Assembly: GCF_020697055.1 (NCBI RefSeq)
Contig: NZ_JAJFBP010000013.1
Coordinates: 62,001 to 126,000 of the forward strand
Reading direction: 5' to 3'
Origin: Panacagrimonas sp.
GTDB lineage: Bacteria; Pseudomonadota; Gammaproteobacteria; Nevskiales; Nevskiaceae
Length of the DNA: 64,000 nt
The notes beneath the pieces were generated by a model, which was not told the origin of the DNA, made no database searches, and was given only the letters and a program-made list of their open reading frames with translations. Below, piece by piece: positions 46,897 through 55,353 of this stretch; position 1 is the first letter of the stretch, and each line of letters starts with the position of its first letter. A program made the translations under genes and the position numbers.

Positions 46897-47819
46897 GAAT
46901 ACCCGCCCTCGTGCGGCCGCAGCGTGCGGCACACGTCGAGCAAGTGGATCAGCCCCGGCAGCACCGCGGCCAGCGTCTCCTCGGCGCCGCGGCGCGATCC
47001 CGGAAACGTCGCGACGAAGCTCGAACCGGCGAGGCCCGCGACGCCGCGCGACAGCATCGCGTACGGCGTGCGCGACTGGCCGAAGCTGCGCGCCGCCTCC
47101 ATGAACCCCGGCAGCGGCGTGGTCAGCAACGGCTCGACCACGTCGACCGTCACGTCGCGCGGGCCCAGACCGGTGCCGCCGACGGTGAGGATGCAGTCGG
47201 TCTTCTGCGCGATGAAGTGACGCACGCGCGCGCCGATCTGCTCGTGCTCGTCCGCCAGCACCTCGTAGGCCGCGATCTGGAAACCCGCCTCGGCCAGGCG
47301 ATCGCGCACCGAGGCGCCGGCGGTGTCGGGCTTCTTTTTGGCGGCGACGGTATCGGACATCACGAGGATGGCGGCGGACATGCCGCGCGCCACGCGCGAA
47401 TAGCTCGACTTGCCGCCCTTCTTCTCGACCAGGCGGATGTTGCCGATCTTCATCTGATCGGCCTTGGCGTGCGCCTTGAGCATGTCGTAGACCGTCAGCG
47501 CGGCCACCGAGACCGCGGTCAGCGCTTCCATCTCCACGCCGGTGGCGGACACCGTCTCGACTTCGGCGACGAGCTCGATGCCGTCGTCGACGACGGTGGC
47601 GGTCACCTCGGCGCGCAGCACGCCGATCGGATGGCAATGCGGCAGCAGGTCGGGCGTGCGCTTGACCGCCATCAGGCCGGCCAGGCGCGCGGCCTCGCGC
47701 ACGTCGCCCTTCTGCACGCTGCCTTCCTTGACGCGTGCCAGCGCTTCGGCGGGAAGTTTCACGAACCCGGCCGCGCGCGCCGTGCGCAGCGTGGTGGGCT
47801 TCAGGCTGATGTCACGCAT
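46893..47819 (-). CDS. moaCB: MoaC-MoaB fusion (cyclic pyranopterin monophosphate synthase / MPT adenylyltransferase-like)
   Basis: A two-domain 308-residue protein. Residues 1-150 are MoaC, with the active-site LLPHCHPIGV and VETVSATGVEMEALTAVS. Residues ~150-305 are MoaB, with VGGTGLGPRDVTVDVVEPLL and an SSFVATFPGS loop. MoaC converts the radical product of MoaA to cPMP; MoaB adenylylates or binds MPT. The two steps are not consecutive (MPT synthase acts between them), so the fusion likely reflects co-assembly. It starts 3 bp after moaE. Confidence 0.93.
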   Translation of the reverse strand: MRDISLKPTTLRTARAAGFVKLPAEALARVKEGSVQKGDVREAARLAGLMAVKRTPDLLPHCHPIGVLRAEVTATVVDDGIELVAEVETVSATGVEMEALTAVSVAALTVYDMLKAHAKADQMKIGNIRLVEKKGGKSSYSRVARGMSAAILVMSDTVAAKKKPDTAGASVRDRLAEAGFQIAAYEVLADEHEQIGARVRHFIAQKTDCILTVGGTGLGPRDVTVDVVEPLLTTPLPGFMEAARSFGQSRTPYAMLSRGVAGLAGSSFVATFPGSRRGAEETLAAVLPGLIHLLDVCRTLRPHEGGYS

Positions 47820-47822
47820 GGA

Positions 47823-48293
47823 TCAGGAAGAGGCAGGCGTCTGGTCGGGATCGATGCAGCAGCCCTGGACGAACTCGCTGGTGCCGTCCGGATAGAACTC
47901 TTCCTTCCAGATCGGGGCGCGGAACTTGGTCGCATCGACCGCGTGGCGCAGCGCCGCGAAGGCCTCGGCGCGATGGCCCGAGCGCACGACCGCGATGATC
48001 GCGGTCTCGCCGATGCCCAGGCGCCCGATGCGGTGCTGCACGCGGCACACGGGCACGTCGAACTTCGCGCAGGTCTCGGCTTCGATCTCCGCGATGATCC
48101 GTTCGGTGAGCGGCACGTGCGCGGTGTATTCCAGGCCGGTCACCGCGCGACCCTGGTGATGGTTGCGCACCGTGCCGCAGAACACCGCCAGCGCGCCGCA
48201 GTCCGGACGTTCCGTGTGCGCCAGCAGCAGGTCGAGCGACAGCGCGCTCGATTGCACGTGCGCCGCCAGCAAATCGGGATCGGACTTGCCCAT
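47823..48293 (-). CDS. moaE: Molybdopterin synthase large subunit
   Basis: With MoaD-thiocarboxylate it inserts the dithiolene sulfurs into cPMP. It has 156 residues, with GALAVFCGTVRNHHQGRAV, LEYTAHVPLTERI, VCRVQHRIGRLGIGE and the active-site Lys in DATKFRAPIWKEEF. The C-terminal ~15 residues (GCCIDPDQTPASS) are a short extension. It follows the zinc-ribbon gene by 82 bp and precedes moaCB by 3 bp. Confidence 0.95.
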   Translation of the reverse strand: MGKSDPDLLAAHVQSSALSLDLLLAHTERPDCGALAVFCGTVRNHHQGRAVTGLEYTAHVPLTERIIAEIEAETCAKFDVPVCRVQHRIGRLGIGETAIIAVVRSGHRAEAFAALRHAVDATKFRAPIWKEEFYPDGTSEFVQGCCIDPDQTPASS

Positions 48294-48345
48294 CGACCTC
48301 AGGCTCCTGCAGGGAACGCGAAGTGTACCCAGTGGCGCACCCCGG

Positions 48346-48364
48346 CCGCGGCGCGAAGCCGCGG
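48346..48364 (-). terminator. GC hairpin after the zinc-ribbon gene
   Basis: CCGCGGC, loop GCGAA, then GCCGCGG; outer CCCGG/CCGGG bases extend it. It lies in the 82-bp gap between the zinc-ribbon gene and moaE. No T-run is present, so it may be an attenuation or mRNA-stability element rather than a full stop. Confidence 0.45.
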
Positions 48365-48375
48365 CGGACCGGGCT

Positions 48376-48777
48376 TCAGACGCGCTCGTCGTTGGCGCGC
48401 GCGTCGACCGGCGCAGGTGCCGGCATCGTGTCGGACGGAATCACCACCGGCGTCATCGCCCGGCGATTGGCCGCCAGGCGCGGCGCGCGCAGGTCGATCG
48501 GCGCCCGGCGGCCGGCGCGGGTGCCCGCAAACAGCTGACCCAGCGCCATCCACCAGCCCGCCTTGTCGACGCTTCGGTCGGCGGCGGACACCGGCGGCAG
48601 GATCAGCACCCAGGTCGTGGGCGCAACCCAGCGCCATTGGCTCTGGCAGGACAGGCAGCGGTAATGGGCGCGATGGCGATCCGCGGCGGATCCGGATTCG
48701 AGTCGCATCAGGTGCGCCGGGACGGCCGCGCGCTTCGACGTCGCCGCCAGGCGCTTGCAACTGTCACAGATCGCCAC
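48376..48777 (-). CDS. Four-Cys zinc-ribbon-like protein
   Basis: A 133-residue protein with CDSC (Cys4, Cys7) and CLSC (Cys41, Cys44), a classic zinc-ribbon spacing. A Trp-rich core follows (WRWVAPTTWVLILPP) and the tail is Arg/Pro-rich. The start is GTG at 48777, with GGGAG seven bases upstream; a TTG 12 codons earlier is possible. It sits between moaD and moaE with its own candidate promoter. No family was recognised. Confidence 0.6.
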   Translation of the reverse strand: MAICDSCKRLAATSKRAAVPAHLMRLESGSAADRHRAHYRCLSCQSQWRWVAPTTWVLILPPVSAADRSVDKAGWWMALGQLFAGTRAGRRAPIDLRAPRLAANRRAMTPVVIPSDTMPAPAPVDARANDERV

Positions 48778-48869
48778 CGGACGCTCCCAGGCCGTGTGAA
48801 CGGCCAACCCCGACCTACCGCACGTGCTTCGCTGCACCCGGTCGCTCCCCAACGCCCGGATGTCCGGCG

Positions 48870-48897
48870 ATTCTGATCCAACCGCCGGTAACGTCAA
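48870..48897 (-). promoter_or_regulatory. Sigma-70-like promoter for the zinc-ribbon gene
   Basis: Reading leftwards: TTGACG, 16 bases, CAGAAT. The -35 is near-perfect and the -10 matches four of six. The leader to the GTG at 48777 would be about 85 nt. Confidence 0.45.
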
Positions 48898-48943
48898 CTG
48901 GCAGAACGGAATCAGTCGTTGCGGTATTCCGCCCGGAGCGGGC

Positions 48944-49186
48944 TCAGCCGCCGCTGACCGGCGGCAGCACCGCCAGCTGGTCCCCGTCGTCGAGGACGTG
49001 CGAGCGCGCGACCAGCGTCGATCCGATTGCAAAAGCGCATCGATCGAGCTCCTTGCCCAGCTCGCCATGTGCGGTGAGGCGGTCCACCGCGTCGGCGACC
49101 GTCGCCGCCTCGGGAAGCTCCAGCGCCAGTGCGTCGGCGCCCGCCAGGCGGCGGGTCACGCCCCAGAAGCTGACGTCGATCCGCAT
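48944..49186 (-). CDS. moaD: Molybdopterin synthase sulfur carrier subunit
   Basis: Ubiquitin-like sulfur carrier whose C-terminal Gly is thiocarboxylated. It has 80 residues, with VSFWGVTRRLAGADALALEL and the functional tail LAVLPPVSGG. It starts 5 bp after moaA and belongs to the same operon. Confidence 0.95.
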   Translation of the reverse strand: MRIDVSFWGVTRRLAGADALALELPEAATVADAVDRLTAHGELGKELDRCAFAIGSTLVARSHVLDDGDQLAVLPPVSGG

Positions 49187-49191
49187 CAGGC

Positions 49192-50211
49192 TCAGCCGCC
49201 GAGGTGGTGCATCGTGATCGGCCGCTCGACGTAGCCCGGTCGCGCGGCGTAGCCCGCTTCCTTGTGCCAGACGTGGCCGCGAACGAGCTGGGCCAGCCGG
49301 GCATCGTCGGCGCCCGATCGCAGCGGCGCCTTGAGGTCACGGCAGGCCTCCGAGAACAGGCAGGAATACAGCTCGCCGGTGGCCGACAGCCGCACGCGGT
49401 CGCAGGTCGAGCAGAACGGCCGCGAGATCGTCGGGATGATGCCCAGCCGGTAGCGGCCGTCGAGGCGGAAGTACTCGGCCGGTTCGGCGGTGCGCGGCAG
49501 GCGCTCGATGCCGAACTCGCGACCCACCTGCTCGAGGATCTCGGCCTCGGTGATGACCTTGTCGCGCGTCCACAGGCCGCGCCCGTCCAGCGGCATGAAC
49601 TCGATGAAGCGCAGCGAGACGTCCTGGCCCGCCGCCCAGCGCACCAGCGGCAGCACCTCGTCCTCGTTGTAGCCGCGGATCACCACGCTGTTGAGCTTCA
49701 CGCCGATCCCCGCCGCGCGCGCCGCCGCGATGCCCTCCAGCACCGGCGCCACCTGCCCGCGCGTCATCGCGTGGAAGCGCTCGGGCGTGATGCTGTCGAT
49801 GCTGATGTTCAGATCGTCGAGACCGGCCTGGCGCAACGCGCCGGCCACCGGCGCCAGGCGCACCGCGTTGCTGGTCATCGCGATGCGCTCGAGTCCGATC
49901 GACCGCAGATCGTTCAGGGCCCCCACGATCTCCACCGCGTCGCGGCGCAGCAGCGGCTCGCCGCCGGTCAGCCGGACCTCGCGGATGCCCAGTTCGGTGA
50001 CGAACAGCCGCACCAGGCGCACCAGTTCGTCGCGCCGCAGGATCTGCTCGCGCGGCAACCACTTGGGGTGCTCGGGCATGCAGTACAGGCACTGGAGATT
50101 GCAGCGATCGGTCAGCGACACGCGCAGCTTGCGCTTGTGTCGCCCGCGCGCATCGCGCAGCGCCCCTTCGCGGGGCGCAGCATCCAGGGCCGGTACGTAG
50201 AGCTGGTTCAC
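49192..50211 (-). CDS. moaA: GTP 3',8-cyclase
   Basis: Radical SAM enzyme that begins molybdopterin synthesis from GTP. It has 339 residues, with the SAM cluster CNLQCLYC (Cys37, Cys41, Cys44), LTGGEPLLRRD, and the second cluster FCSTCDRVRLSATGELYSCLF (shown in part). It ends in the conserved GG. The start is GTG at 50211, overlapping the mobA stop (GTGA). Confidence 0.95.
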   Translation of the reverse strand: MNQLYVPALDAAPREGALRDARGRHKRKLRVSLTDRCNLQCLYCMPEHPKWLPREQILRRDELVRLVRLFVTELGIREVRLTGGEPLLRRDAVEIVGALNDLRSIGLERIAMTSNAVRLAPVAGALRQAGLDDLNISIDSITPERFHAMTRGQVAPVLEGIAAARAAGIGVKLNSVVIRGYNEDEVLPLVRWAAGQDVSLRFIEFMPLDGRGLWTRDKVITEAEILEQVGREFGIERLPRTAEPAEYFRLDGRYRLGIIPTISRPFCSTCDRVRLSATGELYSCLFSEACRDLKAPLRSGADDARLAQLVRGHVWHKEAGYAARPGYVERPITMHHLGG

Positions 50212-50798
50212 GGATCGGATCTTACCGAGGCGAGCGCCTCGGGCGTATTGAGGTTCAAGGGACTGGGAGATTCGAGCCGCGCGACGCGATGTCGCTCGAA
50301 CCAGCGCCGCGGCGCGCGCTCGCCGCCATCGAAGGCGGCGCGCGCATCGGCGGCGAGCGCCGTGCGCAGGTAGCAGAACGTGGGATGGATGCCGTCGGAA
50401 CCGGCGAGCACGCCGATGTCGGCGCCTCGATCCGCGACCCGCGCGGCGAACCGCGCCGCCAGATCCGGCGGCAGGCGGGGCGCATCGCAGGGCACGCACA
50501 GCAACCAGTCGCCGCGTGCCGCGCCCAGCAGCTGCACGATGCCGGCGAACGGCCCCTGGTAGTCGGCGGGCGATTCATCGGCCACCACGCGCGCGCCGAA
50601 CGCGGCATAGCGATCGAGATGCCGATTGGCGGAGATCAGCAGCTCGCCGGCCTGCGGCCGCAGCGCCTCGATCACCCAGGCGATCAGCGGCCGCCCGTTC
50701 CAGTCGATCCAGCCCTTGTCCCGTCCGCCGAAGCGCGTGCCGGCACCGCCGGCGAGCACGCCGGCAGAGGGCTTGGATGCGTCGTGGGGAGCCGTCAT
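50208..50798 (-). CDS. mobA: Molybdenum cofactor guanylyltransferase
   Basis: Adds GMP to Mo-molybdopterin to give the guanine dinucleotide cofactor used by NasA. It has 196 residues, with GVLAGGAGTRFGGRDKGW, the nucleotide-binding CVPCDAPRLP, and a C-terminal domain ending NTPEALASVRSDP. PaoC-type enzymes usually need the cytosine form (MocA), which is not seen here. This is the first gene of the operon, and a CGCAAAG repeat lies upstream. Confidence 0.9.
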   Translation of the reverse strand: MTAPHDASKPSAGVLAGGAGTRFGGRDKGWIDWNGRPLIAWVIEALRPQAGELLISANRHLDRYAAFGARVVADESPADYQGPFAGIVQLLGAARGDWLLCVPCDAPRLPPDLAARFAARVADRGADIGVLAGSDGIHPTFCYLRTALAADARAAFDGGERAPRRWFERHRVARLESPSPLNLNTPEALASVRSDP

Positions 50799-50892
50799 GC
50801 GACGGCCAGCATAGGGTGCTCTTGGCGGCCGTGCCCGCGCCTGAGGCGGAGGTTCGGCCGTCAAGGCGACGAGAATCACGCAAAAAAAACGC

Positions 50893-51003
50893 GTAAACGC
50901 AAAGACGCAGAGAACGCAAAGGAAAGTATCGCGAAACCCGCGCCGCTGGCTTCAGCACATGCTTCGACCTGCTTCTCCTTGCGTCCTCTGCGTCTTTGCG
51001 TTC
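50893..51003. repeat. CGCAAAG inverted repeat, copy 3
   Basis: Left arm AAACGCAAAGACGCAGAGAA and right arm TCCTTGCGTCCTCTGCGTCT enclose about 50 bp, between mobA and the CSLREA gene. It is the same family as at 39728 and 43466, with CAGAG variants. Confidence 0.8.
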
Positions 51004-51038
51004 ATGCCTGATCCTTTTGCTTCTCTTCCCGCCCGCCC

Positions 51039-52424
51039 CTACTCGTCCGCCCCGACCTCCACCGCCCCGATGTCGCAGACCAGCGAGCCGTCGAGGTCGC
51101 CGTCGGCCGGTCGGCGTGCGCCGCGCTGGTCCCGATCCGGGCACAACGCGGGCTGGCCGCCGTCGATCGCCATGCTGCCGGTCCGCGGCGCGTGCACCGG
51201 CGACGGGCCGCCGAGATAGCGCAGCGGCTCGAGTTCCGTGAACAGGAAGCGGCGGTTGTCGGCGGTGTAGGCCGACGCGCAGTTGCCGTCGGCGCCGACC
51301 AGCGAGAAGAACGAGTTGATCGTTCCGCGCAGTTCATTGCGGCAGTTGCGACCGGTGTCGAACCAGCGATCGCCGCCGTCCTGGGTGTAATTGCCGCCCA
51401 CGATGCTGTTGCGCAGCGTCATGCGCCCGGTATTGAGCAGGCCGCCGCCGTTGTTGGCGGCGATGGTCACGTTGAACACGTTGGCCTTGGCCAGGCTCTC
51501 GCGCGGCTCGGTGGTCGTGCCATTGGCCAGCGCCGCGTCCGAACCGTCGTGGCCGTTGCTGCTCAGCGTGCTGTTGAACAGCGCAAGCGATCCGCCGGCG
51601 CGGTTGGAAATGGCGCTGCCTTCGCCATCGCCGGCGTCGTTGTGGCCGAAGTAGCTGCGATCGATCCGCACCTGCCCCCAGTTGAACAGTCCGCCGCCGT
51701 AACCGGCGATGTCGTCGGTGCCCGCGACGTTGTACCGGACCACCGTGTCGTACATGTAGATCTGCGCGCCGGCGGCATTGAAGATCCCGCCGCCGGTCCC
51801 GCCGGTGAGCGTCTCGGCGTCGATCGCCGCGTTCTGCGCGACCTGGCAGAAATTCATGCGCAAGATGCCCTGGTTGTAGATCGCGCCACCGCGCAGCACG
51901 CCGACCGGCTGCAGCGTGACGCGGTTGTGGTTGAGCCACACGCGCCGCAGCTTCAGCTGGCCCTCGTTCCAGATGGCGCCGCCACGACCCATCTCGCGGC
52001 CATTGCGGATCGTCAGGTCGATCAGCGTCGCATCGACGTCGGCCATCACCTCGAAGCCGCGCGACAGCCCGCCGAGCTCCAGCACCGTGCGATCGGGCAG
52101 CCCGCGGATCGTCACGTCGTCGGTGAGATCCAGGTCGTTGGCGATCGCGCCGTCCTCGTCGTCGCCATCGCCGGCAATGGAGAGCCGGTAATAGGCCTGC
52201 GTCAGCCGGATCTCGTCCGGCCCCGGATTCGCGTTGGCCGCGATCACCGCCTCGCGCAGCGAGCAATCGGCGTCGCAGACGCCATCGGCGGTATCGACGG
52301 ACTTGGTCACGACGAACGTCGACTGCGCCATCGCGCTCCAGGGCGCCACCAGCGCGAGGACCGGCAGCAGGCGCGAAACGGATCGCGCGGCGCCGATGGC
52401 GATCGCGGTCGGGGGAATGGACAT
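51039..52424 (-). CDS. CSLREA/choice-of-anchor Q right-handed beta-helix protein
   Basis: Secreted 461-residue protein. The signal peptide is followed by the CSLREA motif (ADCSLREAVIAANANPGPDE), then many GGxIxN-type beta-helix rungs with Asn ladders (GGAIYNQG, GGGIFNAAG, GGGLFNWG), and the late LGGPSPVHAPRTGSMAIDGG. These proteins are surface or matrix components of unknown role. The C-terminal GAVEVGADE lacks a clear sorting anchor. Confidence 0.82.
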   Translation of the reverse strand: MSIPPTAIAIGAARSVSRLLPVLALVAPWSAMAQSTFVVTKSVDTADGVCDADCSLREAVIAANANPGPDEIRLTQAYYRLSIAGDGDDEDGAIANDLDLTDDVTIRGLPDRTVLELGGLSRGFEVMADVDATLIDLTIRNGREMGRGGAIWNEGQLKLRRVWLNHNRVTLQPVGVLRGGAIYNQGILRMNFCQVAQNAAIDAETLTGGTGGGIFNAAGAQIYMYDTVVRYNVAGTDDIAGYGGGLFNWGQVRIDRSYFGHNDAGDGEGSAISNRAGGSLALFNSTLSSNGHDGSDAALANGTTTEPRESLAKANVFNVTIAANNGGGLLNTGRMTLRNSIVGGNYTQDGGDRWFDTGRNCRNELRGTINSFFSLVGADGNCASAYTADNRRFLFTELEPLRYLGGPSPVHAPRTGSMAIDGGQPALCPDRDQRGARRPADGDLDGSLVCDIGAVEVGADE

Positions 52425-52485
52425 TGCGGGCTCCGCTTGCCGATGGGATCGCGCCCGTCAGCAAGTTTCGTGCGCCGCCCCGTCC

Positions 52486-55353
52486 TCAGGCCGGTGCCAG
52501 CGCCTGCGCGATGATCGTCTTGAGCTCGGGAACGCAGGAACCGCAGTTGGTGCCGCACTTGAGCTCGGCGCCGAGCGATTGCGGAGTGTGGCAACCGCCG
52601 CGCACCGCCTGTTCGATGGTCTTGCGACCCACGCCGAAGCAGGAACACACGGTCGCGCCGGTGTCCGCGCCGCGTTCGAAGGGCTCGCCGACCAGCAGCG
52701 CCATGCGATCGACGTCCTCGAGCTTCTGCCTGGCGAACAGCCCCGACAACCAGGCGCGCGACGGCAGGTCCGGCCGTGGCGACACGAACAGGCAGGCCTC
52801 GATGCGATCGTCGACCACCAGCGCGGCGCGGTACTGGCCGGCGGTGACGTCCTCGTACTCGAGCCAGTCGGCACTCGGCGATTCGGCGCCGAGCATTTTC
52901 CGCGCGAGGGCTTGCCAGCCGTTCTCGACGCGGCGACCGGCCATCTCGTAGCGCGTGAATCCGGCGCCGGTGACCCTCGTCCACCAGACCGCCGCGTCCA
53001 GTGGCAGACCCGATCGGCCCAGTGCAAACCCGTGCCACGTCACCCGGAACGGCTCCACCCGCACCGGCGTGTGCTTGAACTCGGGCTCGCCCGACACCGG
53101 ATCGACCGCGGGATTGACCAGCTTGCCGACGCGTCCATCGGAAGCGAACTGCCCGTTCCAGTGGATCGGCACGAACACGTTGCGGCGCTGCATCTCGCCC
53201 GAGAAGCGCACGCGCGCCACGCACGAACCCCACTTGGAGGTCACCCGCGCCAACTCGTGCTCGCGCACGCCGCACAACAGCGCATCGCCCGGGTGCAGGT
53301 CCACGAACGGTTCCGGGATGTGCGCGGCGAGCTTCGGCGACAGGCCCGTACGCGTCATCGTGTGCCAATGATCGCGCACGCGGCCGGTGTTGAGCACCAG
53401 CGGATAGTCGTCGCCGGTGGGGTGCACCGGCATGCGCGGCCGCACCGGGAGGAATCGCGCCTTGCGATCCGGCGTGTAGAAGCGGCCGTCGGAGAAAACC
53501 CGGGACTCGGGACCCGGGACCCGGGACTCGGGCGCCGGGTTGCCCGGCTTTACCAGGACCGGCCACCGGACCGGCAGCAACGCGTCGTATTCAACACGCG
53601 CCAGACCTGCAAGTCCTGAAAGATTCAGGTAGCGCGGCACGACGGGCACGGCTTCCCGAGTCCCGAGTCCCGAGTCCCGAGTCCCGGCTTCGTCAGCATT
53701 TCCATGCGCCGTCAGCCGGCAGTGCTCATCGAACACTTCGTGAGCGCCCGTCCATGCGAACTGCTCGGGATAGCCCAGACGCTGCCCCACCTGCGCCAGC
53801 GCCCACCAGTCCGGACGCGCTTCGCCCAGCGGCGGCAGGAACGAACGCAGGCGCGAGATGCAGCGCTCGGAGTTGGTGACGGTTCCGCTCTTCTCGCCCC
53901 AGCCCTGCGCGGGCAGCAGCACGTCGGCGAAAGCGGTCGTGTCGGTGTTCGCCATCACGTCCGACACGACGACGAGCTCGCACTTGGCCAGCGCGCGCTT
54001 GACCTGGTCGGCGTTGGGCAGGCTCACGACCGGATTGGTCGCCATGATCCACACGGCCTTGACCTTGCCCGCCTCGATCGACTCGAACAGGTCCACCGCC
54101 TTGAGGCCGGGCTTGTCCGCGATGACGGGCGACCGCCAGAAACCCTGCACGAGCTCGCGATGCGCGGCGTTGTGGAGGTCCATGTGCGCGGCCAGCATGT
54201 TCGACAAGCCGCCGACCTCGCGTCCGCCCATCGCATTGGGCTGGCCCGTGATCGAGAACGGACCCGCGCCGGGCTTGCCGATGCGGCCGCTCAGCAGATG
54301 GCAGTTGATGATCGCGTTGACCTTGTCGGTGCCGGCGCTCGACTGGTTCACGCCCATCGAGAACGCGGTGACGACCTTCTCGGTGCGCGCCCACAACCGA
54401 TAGAACTCGGTGAGCGCCGACTCCTGGACCTTGCATTGCGTCGCCACCGAACGGACGTCGCCGGCGGTGTTGTCGGCGATCGCCATCGCGGTCGCCAGGC
54501 CGGTCGTGTGTCGCTCGACGAAGTCCGTGTCGACCATGCCGTGCTGGTGCAGGAACGACAGCAGGCCGTTGAACAGCCACACGTCGGTGCCGGGTCGCAG
54601 CGGCAGGTGCAGATCGGCCATCTCGGTGGTCGCGGTGCGCCGCGGATCGATCACCACCAGCTTCATCTCCGGACGCGCCTCTTTGGCGCGCACCAGGCGC
54701 TGGAACAGGATCGGGTGGCACCACGCGGTGTTGGATCCGACCAGCACGACGAGGTCAGCGGCTTCGAGGTCGTCGTAGGAAACCGGCACGATGTCCTCGC
54801 CGAACGCGCGCTTGTGCCCGGCCACCGCCGACGACATGCATAGCCGCGAGTTGGTGTCGACGTTGGCGGTGCCGATGAAGCCTTTCGCCAGCTTGTTGGC
54901 GACGTAGTAGTCCTCGGTCAGCAGCTGACCGGAGACGTACCAGGCGACCGCGTCGGGGCCGTGGTCGCGCACGACTTGCCGGAATTTTTCTGCGATGCGA
55001 TCGAGCGCCGTGTCCCAGCCGACTCGCCGCATTTCACTCGCTCTCCCCGCGACAGCGGGGAGAGGGTTGGGGTCGGGGGCCTGCGCCATCTCCAAGCCCC
55101 CCTCGCCCCGCGCGCGGGGAGAGCAGGCAGTGAGATCGGACTTCATCGCCGGATACAGCAGCCGTCCCTGCGGCCCCACCGTGTCACCCAGCGCCGAACC
55201 CTTCACGCACAGCCGCCCGGCGTTGGTCGGATGCGACGCGTCGCCCTGCACTTCCACGTTGCCGTCCGTGGCGACGCGCACGTCGACGCCGCAGCCGGTG
55301 CCGCAGTACGGGCACGTCGTCTTGACCACCGCGGTGCCGATTCCTCCGTCCAT
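52486..55353 (-). CDS. nasA: Assimilatory nitrate reductase catalytic subunit
   Basis: Cytoplasmic Mo-bisMGD nitrate reductase, 955 residues. The N-terminal [4Fe-4S] ligands are CPYCGTGCGVDV and GRLCVKG. The molybdopterin core follows with GSNTAWCHP and SMGVNQSSAGTD. The MPT-binding C-terminal half ends in a BFD-like [2Fe-2S] domain (VCSCFGVGRK, CGTNCGSC). The ATG overlaps the nasB-type gene stop. Three in-frame repeat-derived segments interrupt the protein (around residues 74-107, 558-567 and 609-617), all in non-conserved loops, so the enzyme is probably still active. Confidence 0.93.
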   Translation of the reverse strand: MDGGIGTAVVKTTCPYCGTGCGVDVRVATDGNVEVQGDASHPTNAGRLCVKGSALGDTVGPQGRLLYPAMKSDLTACSPRARGEGGLEMAQAPDPNPLPAVAGRASEMRRVGWDTALDRIAEKFRQVVRDHGPDAVAWYVSGQLLTEDYYVANKLAKGFIGTANVDTNSRLCMSSAVAGHKRAFGEDIVPVSYDDLEAADLVVLVGSNTAWCHPILFQRLVRAKEARPEMKLVVIDPRRTATTEMADLHLPLRPGTDVWLFNGLLSFLHQHGMVDTDFVERHTTGLATAMAIADNTAGDVRSVATQCKVQESALTEFYRLWARTEKVVTAFSMGVNQSSAGTDKVNAIINCHLLSGRIGKPGAGPFSITGQPNAMGGREVGGLSNMLAAHMDLHNAAHRELVQGFWRSPVIADKPGLKAVDLFESIEAGKVKAVWIMATNPVVSLPNADQVKRALAKCELVVVSDVMANTDTTAFADVLLPAQGWGEKSGTVTNSERCISRLRSFLPPLGEARPDWWALAQVGQRLGYPEQFAWTGAHEVFDEHCRLTAHGNADEAGTRDSGLGTREAVPVVPRYLNLSGLAGLARVEYDALLPVRWPVLVKPGNPAPESRVPGPESRVFSDGRFYTPDRKARFLPVRPRMPVHPTGDDYPLVLNTGRVRDHWHTMTRTGLSPKLAAHIPEPFVDLHPGDALLCGVREHELARVTSKWGSCVARVRFSGEMQRRNVFVPIHWNGQFASDGRVGKLVNPAVDPVSGEPEFKHTPVRVEPFRVTWHGFALGRSGLPLDAAVWWTRVTGAGFTRYEMAGRRVENGWQALARKMLGAESPSADWLEYEDVTAGQYRAALVVDDRIEACLFVSPRPDLPSRAWLSGLFARQKLEDVDRMALLVGEPFERGADTGATVCSCFGVGRKTIEQAVRGGCHTPQSLGAELKCGTNCGSCVPELKTIIAQALAPA
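53502..53529. repeat. (GGGACYC)4 heptad array inside nasA
   Basis: Four units GGGACTC/GGGACCC in tandem, read in frame in nasA as Pro/Glu/Ser/Arg/Val-type residues. They form one arm of an inverted pair with the array at 53655. Confidence 0.9.
53655..53682. repeat. (CCCGAGT)4 heptad array inside nasA
   Basis: Four perfect CCCGAGT units, the reverse complement of the 53502 array. Together they flank about 125 bp of otherwise normal nasA sequence. Confidence 0.9.
55034..55133. repeat. 100-bp palindromic element inserted in frame in nasA
   Basis: Begins TCACTCGCTCTCCCCGCG and ends in a matching CGCGGGGAGAG plus AGTGA, with TCACT/AGTGA at the tips and a T/G-rich loop. It encodes an extra ~34 residues (Arg/Gly/Pro-rich, e.g. 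PRARGEGGLEMAQAPDPNP) near NasA residue 74. Its GC content and palindromy differ from the surrounding coding pattern. Confidence 0.85.

Noticed and set aside
53502..53682. Heptad arrays considered as a CRISPR array
   Set aside because: Units are 7 bp with no spacers and lie in coding sequence.
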